NCBI RefSeq assembly: GCF_004358695.1
Contig: NZ_SNAA01000002.1
Coordinates: 186,001-250,000, forward strand
DNA length: 64,000 nucleotides
Source of the DNA: Palleronia sediminis
GTDB lineage: Bacteria; Pseudomonadota; Alphaproteobacteria; Rhodobacterales; Rhodobacteraceae
Direction: 5' to 3'
The position numbers and the translations under genes were made by a program. The notes beneath the pieces are model-generated. The model ran no database searches. It worked only from the letters and a program-made list of their open reading frames with translations, and had not been told where the DNA came from. Below are positions 18,608 to 26,426 of the stretch, one piece after another; position 1 is the first letter of the stretch, and each line of letters opens with the position of its first letter.

Positions 18608-19186
18608 ATGACCAATCCCACGAACCCCACCGATCACGACAGGTTGACCGAGAGGTCGCGCGATCTGGCCGACCAGGCCAAGGACGCCTCGAAAGGCGCG
18701 ATGCGCGATGCTTCCGACGCGGCAAAGGCCCAGGCCGAGGCCGCCAAGTCCTCGGCCGCGGACGAGGTGTCGAACGTCTCGGAGGCGCTGCGTGCCGCCG
18801 CCGACAAATCGCGCAGCGGCTCGCCGCAGGAACGGACCTTTGGCCAGATCGCCGAAGGTCTCGCCGATGCGTCGGATGCGATGCGCGACAAGGATCTCGG
18901 CGAGATGGTCAATGACCTCAACCGCTTCGCCCGCAAGAACCCGGTGGCCTTTCTCGGCGGTGCCGCGCTGATCGGCTTTGCCGCGACGCGCTTTGCCAAG
19001 GCGTCGAGCAGCCCCTCGCACGACACGGGCGGCGGATCGTCCCATTCGTCCGTCCCGCGGACGACGCCGGGCACGACCACGGGCACCTCCTACCCGGCCG
19101 CCGGCACGACCACCACCGAGCCCTACCCGGCCTCGGGCACGACGACGACCCGGCCCCACGACCCGACGAAAGGAGAGTTCTCATGA
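18608..19186 (+). CDS. Nutrient-deprivation-induced-like membrane-tethered stress protein
   Basis: The 192-residue protein is rich in Ala, Asp, Ser and Lys in an amphipathic helical N-terminal region (about 1-75). It then has FGQIAEGLADASDAMRDKDL and a C-terminal membrane anchor (NPVAFLGGAALIGFAATRF, about 118-137). That pattern is typical of alphaproteobacterial proteins annotated as nutrient deprivation-induced and is loosely similar to YqjD/ElaB. The tail is a Thr/Pro-rich extension with a two-copy 11-residue repeat. The ATG at 18608 has GGAGCAGG upstream. It overlaps the next gene by four bases (ATGA). The function is inferred to be at the membrane under stress or stationary phase. Confidence 0.72.
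   Translation: MTNPTNPTDHDRLTERSRDLADQAKDASKGAMRDASDAAKAQAEAAKSSAADEVSNVSEALRAAADKSRSGSPQERTFGQIAEGLADASDAMRDKDLGEMVNDLNRFARKNPVAFLGGAALIGFAATRFAKASSSPSHDTGGGSSHSSVPRTTPGTTTGTSYPAAGTTTTEPYPASGTTTTRPHDPTKGEFS
19091..19156 (+). repeat. Two-copy 33-base coding repeat
   Basis: The repeat units YPAAGTTTTEP and YPASGTTTTRP lie back to back at the end of the membrane stress protein. The period is 33 bases (11 codons). Confidence 0.8.
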
Positions 19187-19584
19187 GCGCCCCCGATCAG
19201 AACAAGAGCACCGGCACCCTCATCTCGGACGCTATGAACAACGTCAGCGCCCTTGTCCGCAACGAGGTCGACCTTGCCCGTGCCGAGGTCAGCGAGAACG
19301 CGTCGCGCGCGGGCGTTGCCCTCGGGCTCATCGCCGGGGCGGCCATCGTGGCACTTGTCGCGCTGAACGTGCTGGCCGCGGCGCTTGTCTCGGCGCTGGC
19401 CGAAACCGGGCTCGAGCCGGGCTGGGCCGCGCTGATCGTGGGCGTCGTCCTCGCGATCGTCGGCTACGCGATGTTCAGCAAGGGAACCAGCGATCTGAAA
19501 CTGTCGAGCCTTGCGCCGACGCGGACGGCCAAGAACGTCCAGCGCGACGCCGAAGCCGTGAAGGGAGCCTATGATGACAAATGA
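19183..19584 (+). CDS. Holin-X / DUF1469 (YqjE-like) membrane protein
   Basis: The 133-residue protein has an amphipathic N-terminus (LISDAMNNVSALVRNEVDLARAEV) followed by two hydrophobic helices (about 45-70 and 80-103) and a charged tail. This matches the putative actinobacterial holin-X / YqjE superfamily, which is not phage-derived here. In enterobacteria YqjE stands beside YqjD, the counterpart of the gene upstream. Both ends overlap neighbours (ATGA with the previous gene, 14 bases with the next), indicating tight translational coupling. Confidence 0.85.
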   Translation: MSAPDQNKSTGTLISDAMNNVSALVRNEVDLARAEVSENASRAGVALGLIAGAAIVALVALNVLAAALVSALAETGLEPGWAALIVGVVLAIVGYAMFSKGTSDLKLSSLAPTRTAKNVQRDAEAVKGAYDDK

Positions 19585-20659
19585 CACCAGATCCCCCGAC
19601 GAGATCGAGCGCGACATCGAATCGCGCCGCTCGGATCTCAGCTCGAACCTGGACGCGCTGCAGGACAAGTTCTCGCTCGATACGATGGTGCGCCAGCTCG
19701 GCGACCAGTTCCGCGAGCATGGCGGCGATCTGGGCAAGTCGATCACCGAGCAGGTCAAGGCCAACCCCATTCCGCTGGCCCTGACCGGCATCGGTCTGGC
19801 GTGGCTGATGATGGGCAATTCGCAAAAGCCCGCCACGCGGTCCCATGGCGTCGATCAGGAGGACGATTACCGCCGGTCGCGCCTCGACGCCGGGCGCCCC
19901 TATACGCCGCCCTCCGCCGGCATTCCGCCGCGCGGCCCGGTGCCCGCCTGGGCCGATGATGACGATATGGGCTATGCCGACCGGTCCCCGACCCGCCCGA
20001 CCCATGATACGGGGCTGCGCAGCGCCGGCATGGGAACCGGCTCGACCCAGAGCGCGATGCCGGGAAGCTCGACGGGTTACACGTCCTCCCCGGGCTCGAC
20101 CTCCGCGCCGGTCTCGGATGCGTCGGACGATGGCGATGGTCGCATGGCGCGCGCCAGACAACGCCTGTCCGAAGGGACCGAGAACCTCTCGGAAGAAGCC
20201 CGCAAGCGCGTCATCGCCGCACGGCAGCGCGCGGTCGAGATGCGCCGCAGCACGATGCGTTCGGTGCAGAGCGGGTCGGACGCCGCGGCCGATTTCTACG
20301 AGCAGCAGCCGCTGGTGATCGGCGCGCTGGCGCTTGCAGTCGGCGCCGCGCTTGGCGGGGCGCTGCCGCGCACCAGGATGGAAGACGACGCCATGGGCGA
20401 TCAGAGCGACGCGCTGATCCGCGAGGCCGAAGCCATCTTCGAGGAAGAGCGCGCCAAGGCCGAAAAGGTGGTCAAGGCAGCAGCGGACGAGGCCAACACC
20501 ATCGCGTCCGAAACCAAGGACGAGATGGACCGCGAGGCGCCGGGCGACCGGACCGCCGCGCAGGCCGCCGGCGACAAGGCCGCGGAATCGGCGCAGCGCG
20601 TGGCCGACAGGGCAAAATCGACGGCCGAGGACGAAAACCTCGGCAAGCCCCAGAGCTGA
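19571..20659 (+). CDS. DUF3618 domain protein
   Basis: The 362-residue product begins with a DUF3618 motif (SPDEIERDIESRRSDLSSNLDALQDKFS) and a membrane-like stretch around residues 66-80 (IPLALTGIGLAWLMM). A long disordered Pro/Ser/Thr linker follows. Next come a helical segment with many Arg/Glu, a second membrane helix (PLVIGALALAVGAALGGAL, about 241-259) and a charged Ala/Glu/Lys-rich coiled-coil tail. ATG 19571 and ATG 19574 are both possible; the latter lies at better spacing from GGGAG. It closes the operon, just before a strong terminator. The role is unknown, but the pairing with ndi-like and YqjE-like proteins suggests envelope stress. Confidence 0.82.
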   Translation: MMTNDTRSPDEIERDIESRRSDLSSNLDALQDKFSLDTMVRQLGDQFREHGGDLGKSITEQVKANPIPLALTGIGLAWLMMGNSQKPATRSHGVDQEDDYRRSRLDAGRPYTPPSAGIPPRGPVPAWADDDDMGYADRSPTRPTHDTGLRSAGMGTGSTQSAMPGSSTGYTSSPGSTSAPVSDASDDGDGRMARARQRLSEGTENLSEEARKRVIAARQRAVEMRRSTMRSVQSGSDAAADFYEQQPLVIGALALAVGAALGGALPRTRMEDDAMGDQSDALIREAEAIFEEERAKAEKVVKAAADEANTIASETKDEMDREAPGDRTAAQAAGDKAAESAQRVADRAKSTAEDENLGKPQS

Positions 20660-20669
20660 TTCACAGCGT

Positions 20670-20697
20670 GAAAGGGGGCCGTGCGAGGCCCCCTTTC
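20670..20697 (+). terminator. Intrinsic terminator after the stress operon
   Basis: An 11-bp perfect stem, GAAAGGGGGCC with GGCCCCCTTTC, has a 6-base loop. The stem core is the same as in the terminator after typA at 35250. Confidence 0.85.
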
Positions 20698-20724
20698 GTC
20701 CGACCGGGCCGCCGGTACGAAAAC

Positions 20725-20749
20725 GGAACCTTCCCGGTCAACAGACGTT
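20725..20749 (+). promoter_or_regulatory. EcfG-type promoter of the PRC-barrel gene
   Basis: GGAAC (20725-20729), 16 bases, then CGTT (20746-20749) is an exact match to the general stress sigma consensus. It lies 44 bases before the ATG at 20794. Confidence 0.65.
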
Positions 20750-20793
20750 TCCGAATCGTGGGCAATCCAGCCCCCATATGGAAGGAGAGTCCC

Positions 20794-21093
20794 ATGGACC
20801 ATTCCAAGCATGTCCCCCTGCAACCCGAAGAGATGACCGCCTCGATGGTCGAGGGCGCCAATGTCTATGGCCCCGAGGACAACCATATCGGCGACGTGTC
20901 CGAGCTGCACGGAACCGGCCCGACGTCAAAGGTCATCGTCGATGTCGGCGGATTCCTCGGCATCGGGGCAAAGCCCGTGGCGCTCGACGTGTCGCGTCTG
21001 AACTTCATGCGCGACGAGAACGGCAAGGTTCACGCCACGACCATGATGACCAAGGACGAGCTGAAGTCCCTGCCAGAGCACCCCAAGAGCTGA
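20794..21093 (+). CDS. PRC-barrel domain protein
   Basis: The 99-residue protein consists of a single PRC-barrel-like beta domain (about residues 15-75, GANVYGPEDNHIGDVSELH, VIVDVGGFLGIGAKPVALDV) with a short charged tail. Such small proteins are common stress-induced genes in alphaproteobacteria, and the function is not known in detail. ATG 20794 has GAAGGAGAG upstream, and the open frame before it is not coding. It is transcribed alone between two terminators, under a stress-type promoter. Confidence 0.88.
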   Translation: MDHSKHVPLQPEEMTASMVEGANVYGPEDNHIGDVSELHGTGPTSKVIVDVGGFLGIGAKPVALDVSRLNFMRDENGKVHATTMMTKDELKSLPEHPKS

Positions 21094-21118
21094 GGCGGCC
21101 TTCAGACGCAATCCCAAG

Positions 21119-21143
21119 CCCGGCGCGCATTGCGCCGGGTTTT
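21119..21143 (+). terminator. Intrinsic terminator after the PRC-barrel gene
   Basis: An 8-bp stem (CCCGGCGC with GCGCCGGG), a 5-base loop and TTTT. Confidence 0.85.
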
Positions 21144-21187
21144 CCATTCGGGCCTTGGTCCGTCGATATCCCGGAATTGATGGAAAA

Positions 21188-21264
21188 TGGTGCACCCGAC
21201 AGGATTCGAACCTGTGACCTTTCGCTTCGGAGGCGAACACTCTATCCAGCTGAGCTACGGGTGC
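21188..21264 (-). tRNA. tRNA-Arg (anticodon CCG), with encoded CCA
   Basis: On the minus strand the 77-base gene starts GCACCCGTAGCTCAG, has anticodon stem TTCGC/GCGAA with loop CTCCGAA (anticodon CCG, reading CGG), a T-arm GGTTCGAATCC and a matching acceptor, and ends with a genomic CCA. The D-loop is normal. The gene lies 154 bases downstream of sufS on the same strand. Confidence 0.96.
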
Positions 21265-21418
21265 CTGTTGGTCGCATCGGACCGGGTTTGCTTACGCCAG
21301 AACCGTTCGGGTTCCAACCGCTTTGTCCGTGTCGGGCGATGCGTCCTGTCCATTTCTCAGATGCCGCGCGCGGCGTGAGGCGGGTGTTAGCCGCTCGGCT
21401 CGCGGGCGGCAACAGCTT

Positions 21419-22639
21419 TCACGCAAAGAGATCGTGGCAAAGCTCCAGCGCGTCGATCAGCACGTCGACCTCGGCGCGGGTGTTGTAAAGCCCGAAGGAC
21501 GCGCGACAAGTCGCCGTGACGCCGAGGTGGTCCATCAACGGCCCGGCGCAGTGATGGCCCGCACGCACCGCCACGCCCCGCTTGTCGAGAACGGTCGAGA
21601 TGTCATGCGCGTGGGCCGCGCCTTCGAGGGTAAAGGAAAAGATAGCCCCCTTGTTCGGCGCATTGCCCTGCACGTTGAGCCAGTTCAGCCCCGCCAGCCG
21701 CCCCGCCGCGTAGTCGCGCAGGCCGGCCTCGTGGGCGGCGATGGCTTCCATCCCGAGGCTCTCCATGTAGTCGAGCGCGGCGCCCAGCCCGATCTGCGAG
21801 ACGATGCCGGGCGTGCCGGCCTCGAACTTCATCGGCGGGTCGTTCCAGCTGACCTCGTCGCGATGCACCTCGCGGATCATGTCGCCGCCCGCCATGAAGG
21901 GCCGCATCTCGGCCATCCGTTCGGGGCGGATGTAGATCGCGCCCGACCCCGATGGGCCATAGAGCTTGTGGCCCGTGATGGCGTAGAAATCGCAGCCGAT
22001 GGCCTCGACATCGACGGGCATGTGAACGGCGGCCTGGCTGCCATCGACCAGCACCGGCACGCCACGCTCGCGCGCGCCCTTGCAGATGGCCGCCACGTCC
22101 ACGACGGTGCCCAGCACGTTCGACATATGCGTGACGGCGATCAGCCGCGTCCGGTCGGTCACGGCCTCGAGCATCTTTTCGGGCGGCAGCGTTCCGTCCG
22201 GCTCGGGCTCGACCCAGACGAGCCGCACGCCCTGCCGTTCGCGCAGCAGGTGCCAGGGCACGATATTGGCGTGATGCTCCATCACCGACAGCACGATCTC
22301 GTCGCCGGCCTCCATCCGGGGCATGGCCCAGCCATAGGCGACGAGGTTGATGCCCTCGGTCGTGCCGGTATTCATCACGATGGCCTCTAGCGAGGCCGCC
22401 CCGAGAAACCGCGCGATCCGGCCACGCACCGCCTCGTATTTCTCGGTCGAGATCGTCGAGAGCGTATGAAGGCCGCGATGGACGTTGGAATATTCCTCGG
22501 CATAGCCTGTGGTGACGGCGTCGATCACCGCCTGGGGCTTTTGCGCCGAGGCGCCGTTGTCGAGATAGACCAGCGGCTTGCCGTTGACCTGCCGCGACAG
22601 GATCGGGAAATCGCGACGGATCGCGTCGACATCATACAT
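21419..22639 (-). CDS. sufS: Cysteine desulfurase SufS (group II)
   Basis: SufS removes sulfur from cysteine and passes it to the SufBCD scaffold through a persulfide. The 406-residue PLP enzyme has the PLP lysine in AITGHKLYGP and the catalytic cysteine in RAGHHCAGPLM, plus the N-terminal sequence YDVDAIRRDFPILS typical of group II. The start at 22639 has AAGGAG four bases before it, while the frame continues much further upstream. It is the last gene of the suf operon. No sufE/sufU gene is visible in the cluster. Confidence 0.97.
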   Translation of the reverse strand: MYDVDAIRRDFPILSRQVNGKPLVYLDNGASAQKPQAVIDAVTTGYAEEYSNVHRGLHTLSTISTEKYEAVRGRIARFLGAASLEAIVMNTGTTEGINLVAYGWAMPRMEAGDEIVLSVMEHHANIVPWHLLRERQGVRLVWVEPEPDGTLPPEKMLEAVTDRTRLIAVTHMSNVLGTVVDVAAICKGARERGVPVLVDGSQAAVHMPVDVEAIGCDFYAITGHKLYGPSGSGAIYIRPERMAEMRPFMAGGDMIREVHRDEVSWNDPPMKFEAGTPGIVSQIGLGAALDYMESLGMEAIAAHEAGLRDYAAGRLAGLNWLNVQGNAPNKGAIFSFTLEGAAHAHDISTVLDKRGVAVRAGHHCAGPLMDHLGVTATCRASFGLYNTRAEVDVLIDALELCHDLFA

Positions 22640-22662
22640 TGCAGGCTCCTTGCCGGCTCGGA

Positions 22663-23244
22663 TCACCGGGGGACCGTGACCCCGATCAGGGTCAGAACGA
22701 AAGAGAGACCGAGTGCCACACCCACCAGCACGAACAGGATCATGGCAAAGACCCGGCCCATGCTGGCAAAGCCGTGCAGCTCGGCGATAAAGGCCGTCAG
22801 CAGGTAGAGAAACAGCGCCAGACCCGCAATCACGACGATGCCCGAAAGCGGCGGCAGCAGCGCCAATGCGACGATCTGCACCAGTTGCAGCCCCAGCATC
22901 ACGACCTGCAACCACGTCACGGCAAGGATCGCATCCTCGAGCCGGCCGGTGCCGCCCATGCCCCGGCCGAGCCAGTGGATCAGGAAAATCGTGAGCACCG
23001 GAACCGCCGCCTGCACCGTGACCAGCATGAGCGGGCTGATGACAAAGCCCCCGTCGGGCGCGGGGGCGAGAAAGACCGAGGTCAGTTCGGTGATGAGGGT
23101 CGACAGGATCAGCGTCAACGCCAACGCCTGCCACAGCACGTCGCGCGGCAGGTTCAGCGACATAAGCCGCCCGAAGGTCGGGCGCGGCTGGCGGACCGTC
23201 TCGACGGCCAGCGCGGTCAGAAGGCGCGGCGACATGAGGTTCAC
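22663..23244 (-). CDS. YIP1-family membrane protein (second copy)
   Basis: The 193-residue membrane protein has five or six hydrophobic helices and a YIP1/YckC-like arrangement. It starts at GTG 23244, which overlaps the stop of the preceding gene (GTGA), or alternatively at ATG 23235. Conserved features include the polar break before the helix VLWQALALTLILSTL and the Gly-rich segment HWLGRGMGGTGRLEDA. It lies between the first YIP1-like gene and sufS. The function in Fe-S assembly is unknown. Membrane tethering or regulation is speculation. Confidence 0.72.
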   Translation of the reverse strand: MNLMSPRLLTALAVETVRQPRPTFGRLMSLNLPRDVLWQALALTLILSTLITELTSVFLAPAPDGGFVISPLMLVTVQAAVPVLTIFLIHWLGRGMGGTGRLEDAILAVTWLQVVMLGLQLVQIVALALLPPLSGIVVIAGLALFLYLLTAFIAELHGFASMGRVFAMILFVLVGVALGLSFVLTLIGVTVPR

Positions 23245-23753
23245 GACGCGCCCCCCATGGCGGCGTTGCGCCCGTATTCGACCGACCACAGCCCTGCCCC
23301 CCAGATCGCGACAAAGGCGATCAGCGCGGCGATGCCCACGATGTCGAGCCCGATCCCCGGCCCGACGAACCCCGCGATCAGCCCCCAGAGCAGCCAGAGC
23401 GGCGCCGCGGCGAGCAATGCCCAGAACAGCGCCATGCGGCTGCCGAAATAGGACCCGCGCCCGCCCATGGCACGCAGCACGAGATGCACCAGCCCCGCCA
23501 CGCCATAAAGCACCAGCGGCGCGATGAAGAGCCAGCCCAGAAGGGCCCCGCCCAGCAACATGTTCAGCTCCTGCCCGGTGAGGAATGCCTCGCGCGACAG
23601 GCGGGGCCATTGCGCGACGAAGATCAGGAAGCACGCCAGCATCACGGTGACAAGCGCCCGCGGCTCGCCCGCGCCGGGCGGGGCGGCCATCCGCCGCCCC
23701 AGCGCCTCGGCCGGGGCGCGGTAGCTGGCCACCATGTCGCGCGTCAGCGACAT
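23241..23753 (-). CDS. YIP1-family membrane protein (first copy)
   Basis: The 170-residue protein begins MSLTRDMVASYRAPAEALGR and has about five hydrophobic segments with the same general plan as the gene downstream, including the Gly/Arg-rich loop VLRAMGGRGSYFGSRMALF. The start lies one base past the sufD stop, so it is translated as part of the suf operon. The relationship to the second copy suggests old tandem duplication or a heteromeric pair. No catalytic residue is visible. Confidence 0.7.
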   Translation of the reverse strand: MSLTRDMVASYRAPAEALGRRMAAPPGAGEPRALVTVMLACFLIFVAQWPRLSREAFLTGQELNMLLGGALLGWLFIAPLVLYGVAGLVHLVLRAMGGRGSYFGSRMALFWALLAAAPLWLLWGLIAGFVGPGIGLDIVGIAALIAFVAIWGAGLWSVEYGRNAAMGGAS

Positions 23754-23754
23754 C

Positions 23755-25056
23755 TCAGCCCGCGCGCCGGTCGAGCCAATCCTCGATCCGCTGGCGAAGC
23801 CCCTCGGCGATGGTGTCGTCCTCGATCTCGAGCAGCGCCTCGGCGAGGAAGGCAAGGACCAGAAGATCCTGCGCCCGCGGCTCGGGCACCCCGCGCGAGC
23901 GGAGGTAGAACAGCGCCTCCTCGTCGATGGCGCCGGTGGTCGAGCCATGCGAACAGGCCACGTCATCGGCATAGATCTCGAGCTCGGGCTTGGCGAGGAA
24001 CTGGCTGTCATCGTCCAAAAGCAGCGACTGGCTGATCTGGTAGCCATCCGTCTTCTGCGCGCCCTTCTTGACGAGGATCTTGCCCTGGAACACGCCCACC
24101 GCGCCGTTCTTGAGCACCTTCTTGAAGACCTGGCGACTTTCGCAATTCACCGCGTCATGGGTGATGAACACCGTATCGTCGTGGTGGAACGGATCCTCGC
24201 GGCCGTCGCCGATGGCCGCACCCGCGACATGGGCCTGCGCGTCGTTGCCGGTAAAGGCGATGACGTTCTCGTTGCGGGTAAGCGCGCCGTTCAGCGTCAG
24301 CGTGAAGGACTTGAACACCGACCTTGCGCCCAGCCGGGCAAAGCTATGCGTCGCCGCCTGCCGCAGATGGTTGCGGCCCTGGTCGCGCAGGTGATGGAAC
24401 CGCCCGTCATCGGCGATATCGACCTCGAGCGCGGTGTTGAACCGCGCGCCCGCCGTGCCGGTCTCGAGCAGGGTAAGCTCGGCGCCCGGCTCGATCCGTA
24501 CGACATGGTGCAGGATCGGGTCCGAAGTGTCGTCCTCGTGGCGATAGACGATCTCAACGGGGCGCGGCACACGGCCCGTGACGCGGATCAGCACGCCGTC
24601 CTGCGCGAATGCCGTGTTGAGCGCGGCAAGGGGGCGGTCGACCGGCGTCTGTCCCTGCGCCTCGAGCGCGCCGTAGATGTCGCGCGCCCAGTGCAGATCG
24701 GTTTTTTGCGCCTCGGCCAGGCGCACGATCTCGCAGCCCTCGACGGCCAGATCGTCCGATGCCCCGGCGTCGAAGACACCGTCACGGAACACGATCTTGA
24801 GCCGGTCGATTTCGTCATGCAGAACCGCCTCGTCCGACAGGTCCATCGGCGCAGCCGGGCGCGGCGCGGCGGCCGTCAGCCGGGCGGGATCGGTGAACCG
24901 CCAGTATTCGTCCCGGCGATGCGGCACGCCCTGCGCGCGCAGTCGCGCCAGCGCGTCCTGCCGCGCGGCCGCGGTCCAGCCAACGCCCTCGGGCAGGAAC
25001 AGCCCTTCGAGCCGGGCCTCGGTCGCATCGTGTTTCACCTTGGGCAGGGCCATCAT
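23755..25056 (-). CDS. sufD: Fe-S cluster scaffold subunit SufD
   Basis: SufD joins SufB and SufC in the SufBC2D complex that builds Fe-S clusters. The 433-residue protein has the SufBD beta-helix repeats in its C-terminal half (ITHDAVNCESRQVFKKVLKN, YQISQSLLLDDDSQ, CSHGSTTGAIDEEALFYLRSRG). The start ATGATG overlaps the sufC stop by four bases. The N-terminal domain is about 140 residues, as expected. The gene order sufC-sufD without sufE agrees with the alphaproteobacterial type. Confidence 0.97.
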   Translation of the reverse strand: MMALPKVKHDATEARLEGLFLPEGVGWTAAARQDALARLRAQGVPHRRDEYWRFTDPARLTAAAPRPAAPMDLSDEAVLHDEIDRLKIVFRDGVFDAGASDDLAVEGCEIVRLAEAQKTDLHWARDIYGALEAQGQTPVDRPLAALNTAFAQDGVLIRVTGRVPRPVEIVYRHEDDTSDPILHHVVRIEPGAELTLLETGTAGARFNTALEVDIADDGRFHHLRDQGRNHLRQAATHSFARLGARSVFKSFTLTLNGALTRNENVIAFTGNDAQAHVAGAAIGDGREDPFHHDDTVFITHDAVNCESRQVFKKVLKNGAVGVFQGKILVKKGAQKTDGYQISQSLLLDDDSQFLAKPELEIYADDVACSHGSTTGAIDEEALFYLRSRGVPEPRAQDLLVLAFLAEALLEIEDDTIAEGLRQRIEDWLDRRAG

Positions 25057-25808
25057 GCCGTCTCCGCGAGAATGTCGGCATAGCCGTTCTTCTCGACCTC
25101 GAGCGCGAGCTCGGGCCCGCCGGTCTTGACGATGCGGCCATCGGCCATGATATGCACGAAATCAGGTGCGATATGGTCCAGAAGCCGTTGATAATGCGTG
25201 ATAACGAGGAATGCCCGATCAGGTGCGCGCAGCGCGTTCACGCCATCGGCCACCAGCTTCATCGCGTCGACATCAAGCCCGGAATCGGTCTCGTCCATGA
25301 TGCAGAGCCGCGGCTCGAGCATGGCCATCTGGAGGATCTCGTTGCGCTTTTTCTCGCCGCCCGAAAAGCCCACATTGACCGGCCGCTTGAGCATGTCGGC
25401 GTCGATCTGCATCTCTTTCGCCTTGGCGCGGATCACCTTGAGGAACTCGGCCGATGACATCTCCTCCTGCCCGCGGGCCTTGCGCTGCGCGTTCACCGCG
25501 GTCCGCATGAAGGTCATGTTGCCCACGCCGGGGATCTCGACCGGGTACTGGAACGCAAGGAAGACACCCGCCGCCGCGCGCTCCTCGGGGTCCATGTCGA
25601 GGATGTTCTCGCCCTCGAGCGTGGCCGATCCGTCGGTCACGACATAGCCGTCGCGCCCCGACAGCACATAGCTGAGCGTCGACTTGCCCGACCCGTTCGG
25701 CCCCATGATCGCGTGCACCTTGCCCGCCTCGATGGTCAGGTCGACCCCCTTAAGGATCGCCTTGTCCTCTTCTTCAAGTTTGCAGTGCAGGTTCTTGATT
25801 TCCAGCAT
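25053..25808 (-). CDS. sufC: Fe-S assembly ATPase SufC
   Basis: The 251-residue ABC-type ATPase drives opening of the SufB-SufD interface during cluster assembly. Walker A is GPNGSGKST (residues 36-44). The signature is the SufC-type FSGGEKKRNEI and Walker B is LCIMDETDSGLD. Its length is standard. It overlaps sufD and follows the YbjQ-like gene by 27 bases. Confidence 0.98.
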   Translation of the reverse strand: MLEIKNLHCKLEEEDKAILKGVDLTIEAGKVHAIMGPNGSGKSTLSYVLSGRDGYVVTDGSATLEGENILDMDPEERAAAGVFLAFQYPVEIPGVGNMTFMRTAVNAQRKARGQEEMSSAEFLKVIRAKAKEMQIDADMLKRPVNVGFSGGEKKRNEILQMAMLEPRLCIMDETDSGLDVDAMKLVADGVNALRAPDRAFLVITHYQRLLDHIAPDFVHIMADGRIVKTGGPELALEVEKNGYADILAETA

Positions 25809-25835
25809 CTTTCCCTCTTTCCAATATCGGTGAAG

Positions 25836-26180
25836 TCAGTCCAGCGAAACGGCGGTGCCGCTGACCGAGACCATCATCATGGACCCGTCCTTGCCGATGA
25901 CCTCGTAATCCAGATCGACGCCGACGACCGCATCGGCCCCGGCCTCTTTCGCGCGCGTCTCCATCTCGGCGATGGCGATGCGCCGCGCCTCGTTCAGGCT
26001 TTTCTCGTAGCTGCCCGACCGCCCCCCGATCACGTCGGTGATCCCCGCGAAGAAGTCGCGGAACAGGTTGGCGCCGAGGATCGCCTCGCCCACGACGATC
26101 CCGCGATAGGCGGTTATGCGGCGCCCCTCGACCGTCGGGGTGGTCGTGACGATCATGTCGGTCTTTGCCCAGATGCTCAT
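25836..26180 (-). CDS. YbjQ/UPF0145 heavy-metal-binding domain protein
   Basis: The 114-residue protein matches the YbjQ family: [23 protein letters not shown] at the N-terminus and [33 protein letters not shown] at the C-terminus. The family forms pentameric beta-barrels and is described as heavy-metal-binding, though the function is unproven. Its ATG overlaps the stop of the preceding small membrane gene (ATGA). Insertion between sufB and sufC implies a link to Fe-S biogenesis, perhaps in metal handling, but this is inferred. Confidence 0.9.
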   Translation of the reverse strand: MSIWAKTDMIVTTTPTVEGRRITAYRGIVVGEAILGANLFRDFFAGITDVIGGRSGSYEKSLNEARRIAIAEMETRAKEAGADAVVGVDLDYEVIGKDGSMMMVSVSGTAVSLD

Positions 26181-26380
26181 TTCTTTCTCCGAAACATCAT
26201 CCGGCCCGCGACCCAGCCCAGCGAGCCGCTGACCACGAGCACGATCAGCACCCGCGGAATGGGCGCCTGCAACCACCAGGCGAGGCTCGCGATCAGCCCC
26301 AGCGCGATGGCCACGCCGATGGTCAGCGTGACGTAGAATCGCGGGCGGCCGGGCGCGCGCAACGGGTCTAGCTCTCCCAT
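26177..26380 (-). CDS. Two-helix small membrane protein in the suf operon
   Basis: The 67-residue product has two hydrophobic helices ([20 protein letters not shown] and [18 protein letters not shown]), connected by a short polar link, and a basic tail RRKK. Its stop overlaps the YbjQ-like start by four bases, suggesting that the two are translated together. The family is unknown. The N-terminal 15 residues are soluble and charged. Confidence 0.75.
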   Translation of the reverse strand: MGELDPLRAPGRPRFYVTLTIGVAIALGLIASLAWWLQAPIPRVLIVLVVSGSLGWVAGRMMFRRKK

Positions 26381-26426
26381 CGCACGGCCCCCGCGTGGCT
26401 TTTGTCGTCGATGCGCGGCTGCATGA

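Noticed and set aside
19183-19584. Phage holin gene as a sign of a prophage
   Set aside because: The holin-X family name is misleading; the gene belongs to a chromosomal YqjE-like group and no phage gene is nearby.
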